Source of the DNA: Streptomyces griseus
GTDB taxonomy: Bacteria > Actinomycetota > Actinomycetes > Streptomycetales > Streptomycetaceae
DNA length: 64,000 nucleotides
Assembly (NCBI RefSeq): GCF_900460065.1
Contig: NZ_UAVD01000029.1
Location: 1 to 64,000, forward strand
Direction of reading: 5' to 3'
Shown here: positions 42,938 to 51,590 of the stretch, one piece after another
Position numbering within the stretch: the stretch's first letter is position 1
Layout: the number at the start of each line of letters is the position of its first letter
Made by a program: the position numbers and the translations under genes
The notes under the pieces: model-generated
What the model was told of the DNA's origin: nothing
Databases searched by the model: none
What the model saw: the letters and a program-made list of their open reading frames with translations, nothing else

Positions 42938-43748
42938 ACCCCTGGTCGAGCAGGCGCTCGCGCAGCCGCTCCCGGGTCTCGGGGGAGAGCCCCAGCCCCT
43001 CCGACAGGTAGCTGTCCGTCGTTCCCCAGTTCTCCTCGATCGTGGTGAAGGCCGCCGCGAGGTAGTCGGGCCGCGCCCCGAAGAGCGGGTCCAGCAGCTC
43101 CAGCACCTCGGGCGACATGCCGGTGCCGGACGCGTCGGAGCGCTTCACGGCGTAGCGGCGGTGGAGGTCGTTGGACTTGAGGTAGTCCTCCTCGATCGCC
43201 TCCCGCTCGACGCCGACCGCCAGCAGCGCCACCGCGATCGAGAGGCCGGCCCGGTCCTTGCCCGCCGCGCAGTGCATCAGGGCGGGGACGCTGTCCTCGG
43301 CCAGGGAGTGCAGCACCCGGCTGTGCTCGGCGGTGCGGTCCGTGATCGTCGCGCGGTACATCCGGACCATGCGGTCGGCGCCCTTGCCGTTCGCCAGGAC
43401 CGAGCGCAGCTGCTCGATGTTCCCGTCTCTCACCAGCCGCCAGAACTCCGCGCCGTCGGCCGGGTCCGAGAGCGGAATGCTGACATTGCGGACGCCGGTC
43501 AGCTCGATGTCGAACCCGTCGAGCCGGTGGTCGGCGGAGTGGCGGAAGTCGAAGATCGTGTGCAGCCCGAGCCCGTCGAGGAAGGTCGCGTCCTCGGCCG
43601 TGGCGTGCGCCAGGTGGCCGCTCCGGTAGAGCCGCCCGAAGGCGGTGCGCCGACCGTCCGTGGTGGGGAGCCCGCCCACGTCGCGGAAGTTGCGGACTCC
43701 GGTCAGTACGGTCTCCGTCGGCGGGACCTGCGGCACCTGTTGCGTCAC
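42936..43748 (-). CDS. Tyrosine-protein phosphatase (Y_phosphatase3/DSP type)
   Basis: 270 residues. The N-terminal signature VRNFRDVGGLPTTDGR and the P-loop HCAAGKDRAGLSIAVAL (Cys-x5-Arg, with Lys-Asp as in lipid-active members) place it in the bacterial tyrosine phosphatase family related to Mycobacterium PtpB, which removes phosphate from proteins and phosphoinositides. GTG 43748 has AGGAG six bases upstream. There is no signal peptide by eye. It is a single gene, convergent with the small membrane protein and divergent from the riboswitch-controlled peptidase. Confidence 0.9.
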   Translation of the reverse strand: MTQQVPQVPPTETVLTGVRNFRDVGGLPTTDGRRTAFGRLYRSGHLAHATAEDATFLDGLGLHTIFDFRHSADHRLDGFDIELTGVRNVSIPLSDPADGAEFWRLVRDGNIEQLRSVLANGKGADRMVRMYRATITDRTAEHSRVLHSLAEDSVPALMHCAAGKDRAGLSIAVALLAVGVEREAIEEDYLKSNDLHRRYAVKRSDASGTGMSPEVLELLDPLFGARPDYLAAAFTTIEENWGTTDSYLSEGLGLSPETRERLRERLLDQG

Positions 43749-44169
43749 GGTGGCTCCTGGGATCTCGGGCGTCGGCGCGGCTCGCCGGCGAGGGCGTTCC
43801 CGTGACGATACGACATCGATTCATCGGAAAAGCATCATGGTCGCGCGCCCCGGTGCGGGGTGGGGGGCGGTCGGGGTGATGGTGTGTCAGGGGTGCGGGC
43901 GACCCCATGTCCGTATTGGTGCATTTCGCAGAACATGCCCCGCTAATGGGGGAGATGGCATTCCGGAGGTGAGCGGGATCATAACCGTGACGGACCGTGG
44001 TGAGCGTGCCCCGGCGCATTCCCGTTGCCCGCACGGAAATCCAAGATCCGTAATCCACGGAGTGTGACGGGAAATTCGGGCCGCTGCCGAATCGATGATT
44101 CCGATGCGCAACCGATGGCTTGTTCCGCTCGTCCTCACTCGTTTACGGTCGCCGCAATCCGGACGGACC
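43749..44169. other. 421-bp gene-free region between the phosphatase and riboswitch
   Basis: No convincing gene is present: short frames here have mixed codon use. The stretch is lower in GC than the genes, which fits promoters for the two divergent transcripts. A candidate promoter for the riboswitch RNA is TTGTTC (44120-44125) and TTTACG (44142-44147) with a 16-base spacer, about 20 bases before the riboswitch. This is weak evidence. Confidence 0.4.
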
Positions 44170-44350
44170 GCCTAATCCTGCCGCCGCCCGGAATTCGCAC
44201 CCACCCACTCACGTGTGGCAGGAGCGGGGGAACCAGGTAAGCCGCCGATCCGGAGCGATCCGGACCGGCTCGGGGTGAAGTCGCCGCAACGCGACCGGGC
44301 ATCTCCAGCCCGAACCCGACAGCTCACCTCGCAGGCGCCGGAGAGGAACT
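44170..44350 (+). promoter_or_regulatory. ydaO-type c-di-AMP riboswitch
   Basis: The RNA begins with TAATCCTGCC, pairing with GGCAGGAGCGGGGGAACC at 44217-44234, continues through CGGGGTGAAG (44270-44279) and CGCGACCGGGCATC, and ends with the strongly conserved block GAACCCGACAGCTCACCTCGC (44312-44332), then AGGCGCCGGAGAGGAACTTCC. These are the consensus features of the ydaO/yuaA class, which binds c-di-AMP and usually turns expression off. In Streptomyces it is known upstream of rpfA and other cell-wall hydrolase genes. Here it stops 4 bases before the ATG of a LysM/M23 hydrolase. Confidence 0.9.
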
Positions 44351-44354
44351 TCCC

Positions 44355-45308
44355 ATGCCCGCAAAGGGTAAGCACCGCCGTCCGAAGTCCGGCCCGATCT
44401 CCCGCGGCGTCCTCGTCGCGGGCACCGGCGGCGCCGCACTCGCCCTCCCGCTCCTCGGCGCCACCGTCGCGAGCGCCGCGGACCAGGCGGCTCCGGCCGC
44501 GAAGCCCGCCGCCGCCTCGGTCGCCGCCGCGCACACCGCCCCGGCCGCCGCCCCCGCCGCGTCGAAGGCCGCCCCGAAGACGTACGCCGTCGTCTCCGGC
44601 GACTACCTGGCGAAGATCGCCGCCGAGCACCAGCTCAAGGGCGGGTGGGAGAAGCTGTACCAGGACAACCGCTCCACCGTCGGCGAGAACCCCAGCCTGA
44701 TCCACCCGGGCATGAAGCTGACCCTCGGCGCCAAGGGCTCCGCCCCGGCCGAGAAGCCCGCCGCTGCCGAGGCCGCCCCGAAGAAGGCCGCCCCGAAGAA
44801 GGCCGCCCCCGAGAAGGAGGCCCCGAAGGCGGACACGGTCTCCGCCGACGACACCGAGGGCTCCGCCGCGGCGGGGACCGGCTCCTCCGAGGCCACCGGC
44901 TCCGGCTGGTCCGCCCCGCTGGCCAACGCCAACGTCACCACCCAGTACCGGGCCTCCGGCGCCAGCTGGTCCAGCGGCTACCACACCGGCTCGGACTTCC
45001 AGGCCGCCTCCGGCACCCCGGTCCTCGCCATCGGCCCGGGCACCGTGGTCTCGGCCGGCAACAGCGGCTCCTACGGCAACGAGGTCGTCATCAAGCACGA
45101 GGACGGCATGTACTCCCAGTACGCCCACCAGTCCTCGCTCAACGTCTCCGTCGGCCAGACCGTCACCGGCGGCCAGCAGATCGGCCTCTCCGGCTCCACC
45201 GGAAACTCCACCGGCCCGCACCTGCACTTCGAGGTCCGCACCGGCCCGAGCTACGGCTCGGACGTCGACCCGATCGCCTACCTCCGCCAGCACGGCGTCT
45301 CCGTCTGA
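44355..45308 (+). CDS. Secreted LysM and M23 peptidoglycan hydrolase
   Basis: 317 residues. A signal-like N-terminus (about 1-43, ending SAA) is followed by an Ala/Pro-rich stretch, a LysM peptidoglycan-binding domain (KTYAVVSGDYLAKIAAEHQL to HPGMKLTLG, about 75-125), a Lys/Ala/Pro repeat linker (APKKAAPKKAAPEKEAP) and a C-terminal M23 lysostaphin-type domain. Zinc ligands are in HTGSDF and GPHLHFE. It cleaves cell-wall cross-bridges or stem peptides, in growth, spore germination or remodelling. Control by the c-di-AMP riboswitch upstream is direct from the sequence. The start is ATG 44355 and a strong terminator follows. Confidence 0.93.
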   Translation: MPAKGKHRRPKSGPISRGVLVAGTGGAALALPLLGATVASAADQAAPAAKPAAASVAAAHTAPAAAPAASKAAPKTYAVVSGDYLAKIAAEHQLKGGWEKLYQDNRSTVGENPSLIHPGMKLTLGAKGSAPAEKPAAAEAAPKKAAPKKAAPEKEAPKADTVSADDTEGSAAAGTGSSEATGSGWSAPLANANVTTQYRASGASWSSGYHTGSDFQAASGTPVLAIGPGTVVSAGNSGSYGNEVVIKHEDGMYSQYAHQSSLNVSVGQTVTGGQQIGLSGSTGNSTGPHLHFEVRTGPSYGSDVDPIAYLRQHGVSV

Positions 45309-45330
45309 CCGAGTACGGCGAGAAGTGTCC

Positions 45331-45362
45331 GAGGGGCGGTGCGCGGCGGCGCACCGCCCCTC
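45331..45362. terminator. Terminator after the M23 hydrolase
   Basis: Perfect 14-bp stem GAGGGGCGGTGCGC with its complement around a GGCG loop, followed by TCCTTATT, the closest to a T-run in this window. It ends 54 bases past the stop codon. Confidence 0.8.
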
Positions 45363-45469
45363 TCCTTATTCCGGCTTTACCAAAAACTGACCGGGTGGTC
45401 TATCTCACCACCCGTCAACCCCGTATTACGGTCGCGTAGGTCACATCACGCGATGCAGGATAAGTGCTT

Positions 45470-46297
45470 GTGGCAGACGATTCGAGAAACAACCAGCAGC
45501 ACACCATCGGGTCGTACGCGGCGATTGGCGACAGTTTCACCGAGGGCGTCGGCGACCCCGGCCCCGGCGGAACCTATCTCGGCTGGGCGGACCGCTTCGC
45601 GGTGCTCCTGGCCGACCGGCTCCCGGCCCCCGAAGGGGCGACCGGCCCCGAGGACTCCCCGCACGGGTACTTCCGCTACGCCAATCTCGCCGTACGAGGA
45701 CGCCTCCTCGACCAGATCGTCGAGGAGCAGATCCCGCGCGCCAAGGAACTGGCCCCCGACCTGGTCAGCTTCTGCGCGGGCGGCAACGACATCATCCGGC
45801 CCGGCACCGACCCCGACGACCTCGCCGAGCGCTTCGAGCGGGCGGTCGCCGACCTGAGCAACGCCGTCGGCACGGTCATGGTCACCACCGGCTTCGACAC
45901 CCGGGGCGTTCCGGTGCTGCGCCACATGCGCGGCAAGATCGCCACGTACAACGTCCACCTCCGGGCCATCGCGGACCGCTACCACTGCCCCGTGCTGGAC
46001 CTGTGGTCGCTGCGATCCGTGCAGGACCGGCGCGCCTGGGACGCCGACCGGCTGCACCTGTCGCCCGAGGGCCACACCCGCGTGGCGCTGCGCGCCGCCC
46101 AGGTCCTCGGCCACGACGTGCCCGCCGACCCCGACCAGCCCTGGCCGCCGCAGGCCCAGCGGAGCCCCTTCGACGCACGGCGCGACAACATCCAGTGGGC
46201 CCGCGAGTACCTCGTGCCCTGGATCGGCCGGCGCCTGCGGGGCGAGTCCTCCGGCGACCACATCGAGGCGAAGCGCCCGGACCTGCTGCCCCTGTAG
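45470..46297 (+). CDS. SGNH/GDSL hydrolase
   Basis: 275 residues with all SGNH blocks: block I AAIGDSFTEGVGD (nucleophile Ser), the block III region CAGGNDIIRPG (Asn) and block V DRLHLSPEGHTR (Asp and His of the triad). It is likely an esterase or lipase-like enzyme; there is no signal peptide, so it acts in the cytosol. GTG 45470 lies nine bases after AGGA and is preferred over GTG 45464. An inverted repeat GGGTGGT/ACCACCC lies upstream around 45396-45416 and may bind a regulator. Convergent with the radical SAM operon, 6 bp away. Confidence 0.9.
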   Translation: MADDSRNNQQHTIGSYAAIGDSFTEGVGDPGPGGTYLGWADRFAVLLADRLPAPEGATGPEDSPHGYFRYANLAVRGRLLDQIVEEQIPRAKELAPDLVSFCAGGNDIIRPGTDPDDLAERFERAVADLSNAVGTVMVTTGFDTRGVPVLRHMRGKIATYNVHLRAIADRYHCPVLDLWSLRSVQDRRAWDADRLHLSPEGHTRVALRAAQVLGHDVPADPDQPWPPQAQRSPFDARRDNIQWAREYLVPWIGRRLRGESSGDHIEAKRPDLLPL

Positions 46298-46303
46298 CCG
46301 GTC

Positions 46304-47227
46304 TCAGGGCTCCAGCAGGGGCAGCGCACGCCGGGACGGGCCCGGCACCACGAGCCCGTCCGGCGGCGTGTCCGCGCCCCCGGGGTGTGCGGCCGGTATC
46401 CGCTCCAGGACGCCGCCCGCGAACACGTCGTACAGCGGCAGCGACTCCAGGTGCACATAGCCGATGTGGCAGTCGCAGACGGCGAGCGGGCAGGCCCGCG
46501 GTCCGAGCGCCCGGCGGTAGCTGCCGTCGTAGAGACTGCCCAGCTCCGCCTTGACGAAGTGACAGCGCCGCACCGTGCCGTCGCCGTCCACCGAGATCAC
46601 CGACTCACCGGTCCGGCAGGGCAGTCCCGCCGAACGGTGCGGGTGACGGCTGTAGGGGAACAGCGGATCCAGTTCCGTCCACCGCGCCGCCTCCTCGTCG
46701 GTGTACGTGCGCCCCTCGGCGGCGTTCACCCAGAGATAGACCTCCCCCGGCAGGTCCGACCGCAGCCGCCGCGCCTCGTCGAGGTGTTCGTCGAACCCCA
46801 CCACCCCCACGCTGAAGCGGATCTTCTGCGCGGACAGCTCGCGACACTTGCCCAGGAACCGCTCGTACGGTGTCTGCCCCGGGTGGTACGTGCACCAGAG
46901 CGCGATCCGCTCCGGATCGGCGTCCGCCAGCCAGTCCGTACGGCCGCTCAGATTCGTCTGGATCGCCACCCGCCGGATGTGCGGCAGCCGGGAGAGCTCG
47001 GTCAGCGCCCGCCGGTACCAGGAGCGCACCAGGCCCTCGCCCCACGGGGTGAACAGCACGGACAGCCGGTCCCCGGTCTGCTCGGCCGCCCAGCGGGTGA
47101 ACCGCTCCAGAGCCTCCCGGTCCGACGTTAGCTGCGCCCGGCTGTCCCGCCGCTTGGCGAACGGGCAGTACGGGCAGTCGTAGTCGCAGGAGGCGAGCGG
47201 CCCCCGGTAGAGAATCGTCAGGTCCAC
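46304..47227 (-). CDS. STM4011-family radical SAM protein
   Basis: 307 residues. The N-terminus holds the 4Fe-4S motif C14DYDC18PYC21, followed by the SAM-binding TIM-barrel segment LSVLFTPWGEGLVR. A C-terminal cysteine group (RRCHFVKAEL and CPLAVCDCHIGYV) may bind auxiliary clusters, as in SPASM-type enzymes. The protein matches the family NCBI names after Salmonella STM4011; the reaction is unknown. It is the last gene of a minus-strand operon, 7 bp after the second radical SAM gene, so the two enzymes probably act in one pathway. Confidence 0.85.
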   Translation of the reverse strand: MDLTILYRGPLASCDYDCPYCPFAKRRDSRAQLTSDREALERFTRWAAEQTGDRLSVLFTPWGEGLVRSWYRRALTELSRLPHIRRVAIQTNLSGRTDWLADADPERIALWCTYHPGQTPYERFLGKCRELSAQKIRFSVGVVGFDEHLDEARRLRSDLPGEVYLWVNAAEGRTYTDEEAARWTELDPLFPYSRHPHRSAGLPCRTGESVISVDGDGTVRRCHFVKAELGSLYDGSYRRALGPRACPLAVCDCHIGYVHLESLPLYDVFAGGVLERIPAAHPGGADTPPDGLVVPGPSRRALPLLEP

Positions 47228-47234
47228 GGCCCCG

Positions 47235-48620
47235 TCACTTCCGCTCGTACGCGGCCATCGCGGCCCGCACCCCGGGGGAGAACAGCGCGGGACCCAGCGC
47301 GTCGGAGTGCGCGAGGCCCGACGGGGACAGCCTCAGCAGCCCGTCCGGCGCCGACGCGTCCAGCCAGCCCCGGGCCGCGAACCCCGCCAGCTCGGCCGGG
47401 AAGTCCGCGCCCGGATCCGTGCCGAACCGGGCCCGGTAGTCCGCCACCGGCAGCCCCGCCGCCTGGAGCAGCGACTGCAGCAGATGCCGCCGGCGCGCCT
47501 CGTCCGCGTCCACGTAGCGGCCGACCTCGGCCCGGGAGAAGTCCTCGGTGGCGGTGAAGCGGTCGATGATCGACCGGATCTCCCGCATCTCCACCGCGTA
47601 GTCGAAGGAGTAGTGGAGGGCGGAGGTGTACGAACGGGCGCCGCAGCCCAGACCGATCATGCCGTCCGTCTGGCAGGCGTAGTCCTCCGGGCCCTCCTGC
47701 TCACGCGGGGCGTCGGCCCGCCGGAACATCCGCATCGACACCTGCTCGTAGCCGTGCGAGAGCAGGTGGTCCCGCCCCACCGCGTACAGCCGCAGCCGCT
47801 GCTCGTCCCAGGCGGCGTCCTCCAGGGCCCGCGCCTCGGGGCCGGTCACGGCCGGGCCGAGGCGGTGCAGACCGGTGAGCGGGCGCACGTACAGCGGATA
47901 GAGATACAGCTCCTCCGGCCGCCAGGCCAGTGCCGCGTCCAGTGAGGCGAGCCAGCTGCGCTCGGTCTGCCCGTCGATGCCGTAGATCAGGTCGATGTTC
48001 AGCACCGGGATCCGGGCGTCCCGGATCCGGCCCAGCGCGGCCTCCACATCGGCGCGGCGCTGCGGACGGACGGCAGCCCGCGCCTCCTCGTCCACGAAAC
48101 TCTGCACGCCGATGCTGATCCGCGTCGTGCCCCGGTCGGCCAGCACCGCCAGCCGGTCGGCGGTGGCGGTGGCGGGCGAGGTCTCCACGGACAGCGGCAC
48201 CGCGCCCAGGTCGGCGCCCATCCGCTTCTCCGCCGTGTCGCAGAGCCGCTCCAGCTCCCCGGCGGTCAGGAACGTCGGCGTGCCGCCGCCGAACGCCGCC
48301 GCGGCGAACCGCACCGGCTGCTCGTCGCCCAGCGCGTCCCGCACGGAGTCGGCCTGCCGCTCCAACGCGTCCAGATAGCGCGTCGTCAGCTCCTCGGGCG
48401 CGCCGATCCTGGTGAAGAGGTTGCAGAAGCCGCAGCGGACCTCGCAGAACGGTATGTGGAGGTAGAGGGAGAGCGCGTCCTTCGGCTCCGCCGCCCACAG
48501 CGCCCGCAGGGACGGGCGGTCCTCCAGCGGACGGTAGGCCGTCTTGTGCGGATAGGCGTACACGTAGCTCTCGTACGGCCGGACTGCGGGCGGCGCGGGG
48601 GTACCGGCGGTGACGGTCAT
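47235..48620 (-). CDS. STM4012-family radical SAM protein (HemW-like)
   Basis: 461 residues. The cluster motif is C59EVRC63GFC66 in HIPFCEVRCGFCNLF, then FGGGTPTFLTAGELERLC and GVQSFVDEEARA, patterns shared with HemW/coproporphyrinogen-oxidase-like radical SAM proteins. It has the extra C-terminal domain of HemW proteins (about 340-461). True HemW moves haem; the STM4012 family is separate and its substrate is unknown. ATG 48620 overlaps the stop of the hydrolase gene as ATGA, so translation is coupled. It forms a unit with the STM4011, 4013, 4014 and 4015-like genes. Confidence 0.85.
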   Translation of the reverse strand: MTVTAGTPAPPAVRPYESYVYAYPHKTAYRPLEDRPSLRALWAAEPKDALSLYLHIPFCEVRCGFCNLFTRIGAPEELTTRYLDALERQADSVRDALGDEQPVRFAAAAFGGGTPTFLTAGELERLCDTAEKRMGADLGAVPLSVETSPATATADRLAVLADRGTTRISIGVQSFVDEEARAAVRPQRRADVEAALGRIRDARIPVLNIDLIYGIDGQTERSWLASLDAALAWRPEELYLYPLYVRPLTGLHRLGPAVTGPEARALEDAAWDEQRLRLYAVGRDHLLSHGYEQVSMRMFRRADAPREQEGPEDYACQTDGMIGLGCGARSYTSALHYSFDYAVEMREIRSIIDRFTATEDFSRAEVGRYVDADEARRRHLLQSLLQAAGLPVADYRARFGTDPGADFPAELAGFAARGWLDASAPDGLLRLSPSGLAHSDALGPALFSPGVRAAMAAYERK

Positions 48621-49510
48621 CGGGCGGCCCCCGGTCCGAGCGGTGCGGGTGGTTCGAGGAAGAAGTGGGCGTAGGGGACGGTCCAGACGGCGGGGTGGCC
48701 GAGCCGGTGGCCGGTGTAGCCGTCGTCGCCGTAGGCGGTGCCGTGGTCCGAGCAGACGATCGCGAAGCACCGGCGACGGCTGCTCGCCGCGGCGAAGAGG
48801 CGGCCGATGTGCCGGTCCACGTACTCCAGGGCCGCCGCGTGGGTGGCCCTGGAGTCGCCGGCGTCCCGGGTCGCCCCGGGGAGGTGGAACCAGTTCGGCT
48901 GGTGCAGGGCGGACACGTTCACGAAGAGGAACAGCCGCTGCTCCCGGGGGAGCGCCGCGACGACCCGCTCCGCCCGGGCGACCTGTTCCTCGAACGAGGT
49001 GGGCGAGGCGACGCCGAAGCCGGGCTCCCAGTGACTCTCCTGGAACAACCCGGGCAGCACGGAACCGAGCGGCCCCCGGCGGTTGAAGAAGCCGACCCCG
49101 CCGACGCACACCGTGCGGTAGCCCTCGGCGGCCAGCCCCGACACCAGGTCCGGCGTGTCGAACACGAACGTGCCGTCCGCCGTCGTCTCACTGCCCGCGA
49201 ACCGCGCCGCGAACAACCGGGGATGCGGCCCCGGGGATGCGGGCGTCGGGAGGAAACCGGCGAACATCGCCTGGTGCGAGGCGTAGGTGAAGCTGCCCGG
49301 AGCGTGCCGCTCCTCCCAGCCGCCGCCGGGCAGGTGCCGGGCGAGGTTCGGGATGCGCCCGGCGGCCGCCAGCTCGACGGCGACGTCGTACCGCAGGGTG
49401 TCCAGGGTGACCAGCAGCAGATCGTGGCTGCCCACGACCTCACCCATGTCGGGCCGGCCGAAACCGTCGGGCGGCGAGGGCGTGTCGGGGTCAGGAAGAG
49501 GTGACGGCAC
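48617..49510 (-). CDS. STM4013/SEN3800-family hydrolase (alkaline phosphatase superfamily)
   Basis: 297 residues, a sulfatase/phosphonate-hydrolase-like fold without signal peptide. It shows LLVTLDTLRYDVA (metal-binding Asp), the nucleophile region GSFTYASHQAMFAGFLP and the metal-binding end CSDHGTAYG and HRLGH. Where sulfatases have C-x-P-S-R, this has T-Y-A-S-H, so no formylglycine can form; Thr may be the nucleophile as in phosphonate monoester hydrolase relatives. GTG 49510 overlaps the preceding STM4014-like gene by 20 bp, and its stop overlaps the next gene. Substrate unknown. Confidence 0.82.
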   Translation of the reverse strand: MPSPLPDPDTPSPPDGFGRPDMGEVVGSHDLLLVTLDTLRYDVAVELAAAGRIPNLARHLPGGGWEERHAPGSFTYASHQAMFAGFLPTPASPGPHPRLFAARFAGSETTADGTFVFDTPDLVSGLAAEGYRTVCVGGVGFFNRRGPLGSVLPGLFQESHWEPGFGVASPTSFEEQVARAERVVAALPREQRLFLFVNVSALHQPNWFHLPGATRDAGDSRATHAAALEYVDRHIGRLFAAASSRRRCFAIVCSDHGTAYGDDGYTGHRLGHPAVWTVPYAHFFLEPPAPLGPGAAR

Positions 49511-50648
49511 GGTGGTTCCTTGCTCGGTCCAGTACGGCGGCGACCTGCGCCGCGTAGGTGGTGAGGCCCTCGGCGCCGCTGCCCGGCAGACCGGTCAGTC
49601 CGGGCAGCAGATCGCCGAAGGCGTTGACCTCGCCGACGGCGAAGCGCCGCCAGCCGGCCGTGGGCAGGAGGTCGACGCCCACGCAGGGCGTCCCGGGGAA
49701 GCAGGCCGCCGCCCGCTCGCACATCGCCAGCGCCTCGCGCCAGCAGCCGCCGGCGGCCGCGACGGCGGCCCGGACCTCGTCGAGGTCACCGCGGGCCCCG
49801 CCCAGATGCAGATTGGTCATGGGGCTCGTGCTCGTCCGCACGACGGCGTGCGTCGCCCGGCCGCCGACCACCACGATCCGCAGGTCCGCGGCCCGACCCC
49901 GCTGGGACGCCTTCGGCAGCCAGCGTTCGATGTGCAGCCCGTCCGGGGCCAGCGCGTCCACGACCGCGCCGACCTCCGCCTCCGAGGTGTAGCGCCGCAC
50001 CCGGAGCGAGTTGAACAGCCGGCCCGAAGCGTCCCGCTCCACGGAGGTGCTCGCCCGGACCCGTCCGGGACCCGCCGTCTCCACCGCCAGCACGCCGGAG
50101 GCGGAGGAGCCGTGCGCGAGCTTCACGAAGGCCCGGGGCATCCGGTGCTCGCGCAGCAACTCCCGCACGTCGCACCAGCCCCGCACCGGGGCCGCCCCCG
50201 GACCGGAGGTCGGCGAGGCGGGCACGGGGACCCCCGCCCGGTCGAGCAGCCCGTGGCACAGCCGCTTGTCGAAGAGGACGGCGATGTCACCGGGGGAGCC
50301 CAGCACCTCGGAGCCGGCGGCCGAGGCGGCCCCCGCCACCGTGTCCACCGCCGCGGTGAAGCGCGCGTACCACCGGGCCGAACCCTCCACCCGGGTCGGA
50401 TCGTCCACCCCGCGGAGCAGCCGTTCCACCTCGGCGTCCTCACCGGGCGAGTCGATCCGTACGCTCTCGCCCGCCGCGAACACCGCCTCGCCGCGCAGCA
50501 CACGGAGCCAGGGCACCACCCGGGCGGGCGGCAGCCCGGCGGAGCGCACGGCCTCCTCGAAGAAGGCGACCCGGCGGTTCTCCGGATTGCCGACGACGGC
50601 GAAGCGCGGCACCGGACCGCCCCCGCCGCTACTCACTGACCGCGACAT
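49491..50648 (-). CDS. STM4014-family protein, ATP-grasp-like
   Basis: 385 residues. The C-terminal two-thirds resemble an ATP-grasp ligase of the RimK/glutathione-synthetase kind: DIAVLFDKRLCHGLLDRAGVPVP (central domain), AFVKLAHGSSASGVLAVE (ATP-binding Lys and glycine-rich loop) and GVDLLPTAGWRRFAVGEVNAFGDLLPG (metal-binding Glu and Asn). Such enzymes join a carboxylate to an amine or thiol through an acyl phosphate. This one may ligate two parts of the unknown product. ATG 50648 overlaps the preceding gene's stop by 20 bp; GTG 50636 is an alternative. Confidence 0.78.
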   Translation of the reverse strand: MSRSVSSGGGGPVPRFAVVGNPENRRVAFFEEAVRSAGLPPARVVPWLRVLRGEAVFAAGESVRIDSPGEDAEVERLLRGVDDPTRVEGSARWYARFTAAVDTVAGAASAAGSEVLGSPGDIAVLFDKRLCHGLLDRAGVPVPASPTSGPGAAPVRGWCDVRELLREHRMPRAFVKLAHGSSASGVLAVETAGPGRVRASTSVERDASGRLFNSLRVRRYTSEAEVGAVVDALAPDGLHIERWLPKASQRGRAADLRIVVVGGRATHAVVRTSTSPMTNLHLGGARGDLDEVRAAVAAAGGCWREALAMCERAAACFPGTPCVGVDLLPTAGWRRFAVGEVNAFGDLLPGLTGLPGSGAEGLTTYAAQVAAVLDRARNHRAVTSS

Positions 50649-51585
50649 AGCGTTCCGGTTCGTCGTCCTCGTCGTCCGGGTCCGCGTAGTCGTCCTCGGC
50701 CTCACCGGCCTCCACGACGGCTGGGGCGCACGCGGCCCGGACCCGGTCCAGCACCGGCTCGGTGAGGTAGTGGTGGCGCAGGTCGAGCGTGGCCAGGTGG
50801 CTCAGCGGCTGCCCGTTCACCAGGGCCTCGCCGCCCGCGTCGCTCAGGGTGCCCATCGACAGCGCCAGGGTCTCCAGTTGGGCGACGACGGGCGCGGAAC
50901 CCACCGCGACGGCGATCTCGTCCTGGATCTCGCTGTTCTGCAGCCCCAGATGGCGCAGCCGGGGGAACACGCCGCCCGACAGGAGGGGCCGGATGTCCTC
51001 GACCGTGGCGTCTCCGCCGTACCAGGAACTGCCGAACCACAGGTCGAGCCGCTCCAGCGCGGGCAGCTCGCTGGCGGCGACCGACCGCACCAACGAGCCG
51101 GGCAGACCGCCGGACTCGAAGCGCAGCGACGTCAGCGCCGCATGGCGCAGCGGGCGCAGCCCCAGCCCCTCCTGGCCGCAGCCGCGCACGGCGAACTCCT
51201 CCAGCAGCGGCAGCGCTTCGAGCACCGGGGTGACGTCGCACATCCGCAGCCAGGACACCTCGCACTCCTCGCCCACCACATCGGCGAGGAAAAGGCCGCG
51301 CAGGGCCGGGAAGCGGTCCGCGTGGGCGACGATCAGCTCCATCACCGGGGCGAACGGCGTGTAGTCCTGACGCCACCAGGGGCCGATGAGGAGCGCCCGG
51401 ACCCGGGTCGTGTCCACCGTCTCCAGGAACTGCTCCCACAGGGCGGGGAAGTCCACGTCCTCGTCGTAGGCGCACTCCAGCCGCCAGGCCACGGAGTCGG
51501 CGGCGGGCGGCGTCGCCCCGGAGGACGGGGTGTGGACCGGCAGTCCGTGGAAGCGGTCGAGGTGCTGGATGCCGAGATGGGTCAT
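50629..51585 (-). CDS. STM4015-family leucine-rich protein, copy A
   Basis: 318 residues built largely from degenerate leucine-rich repeats, for example LPALERLDLWFGSSWYG, FPRLRHLGLQNSEI and LATLDLRHHYLTEPV, spaced by about 30-45 residues. There is no signal peptide or membrane segment. The C-terminal 35 residues are highly acidic. It is a close paralogue of the gene directly upstream (51591-52541); both share LQNSEIQDEIA-like and LDLRHH-like blocks, so the pair arose by tandem duplication. Such repeats usually bind protein or peptide partners. Only 5 bp separate the two copies. Confidence 0.82.
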   Translation of the reverse strand: MTHLGIQHLDRFHGLPVHTPSSGATPPAADSVAWRLECAYDEDVDFPALWEQFLETVDTTRVRALLIGPWWRQDYTPFAPVMELIVAHADRFPALRGLFLADVVGEECEVSWLRMCDVTPVLEALPLLEEFAVRGCGQEGLGLRPLRHAALTSLRFESGGLPGSLVRSVAASELPALERLDLWFGSSWYGGDATVEDIRPLLSGGVFPRLRHLGLQNSEIQDEIAVAVGSAPVVAQLETLALSMGTLSDAGGEALVNGQPLSHLATLDLRHHYLTEPVLDRVRAACAPAVVEAGEAEDDYADPDDEDDEPERYVAVSE

Positions 51586-51590
51586 GACGC

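Noticed and set aside
43645..44067. 140-codon open frame across the phosphatase start and the intergenic region
   Set aside because: It overlaps the phosphatase 5' end on the opposite strand, has mixed codon use and no recognisable domain.
44759..44830. Repeats in the M23 hydrolase gene as a separate repeat element
   Set aside because: They encode the Lys/Ala/Pro linker between LysM and M23 domains, a normal feature of such proteins.
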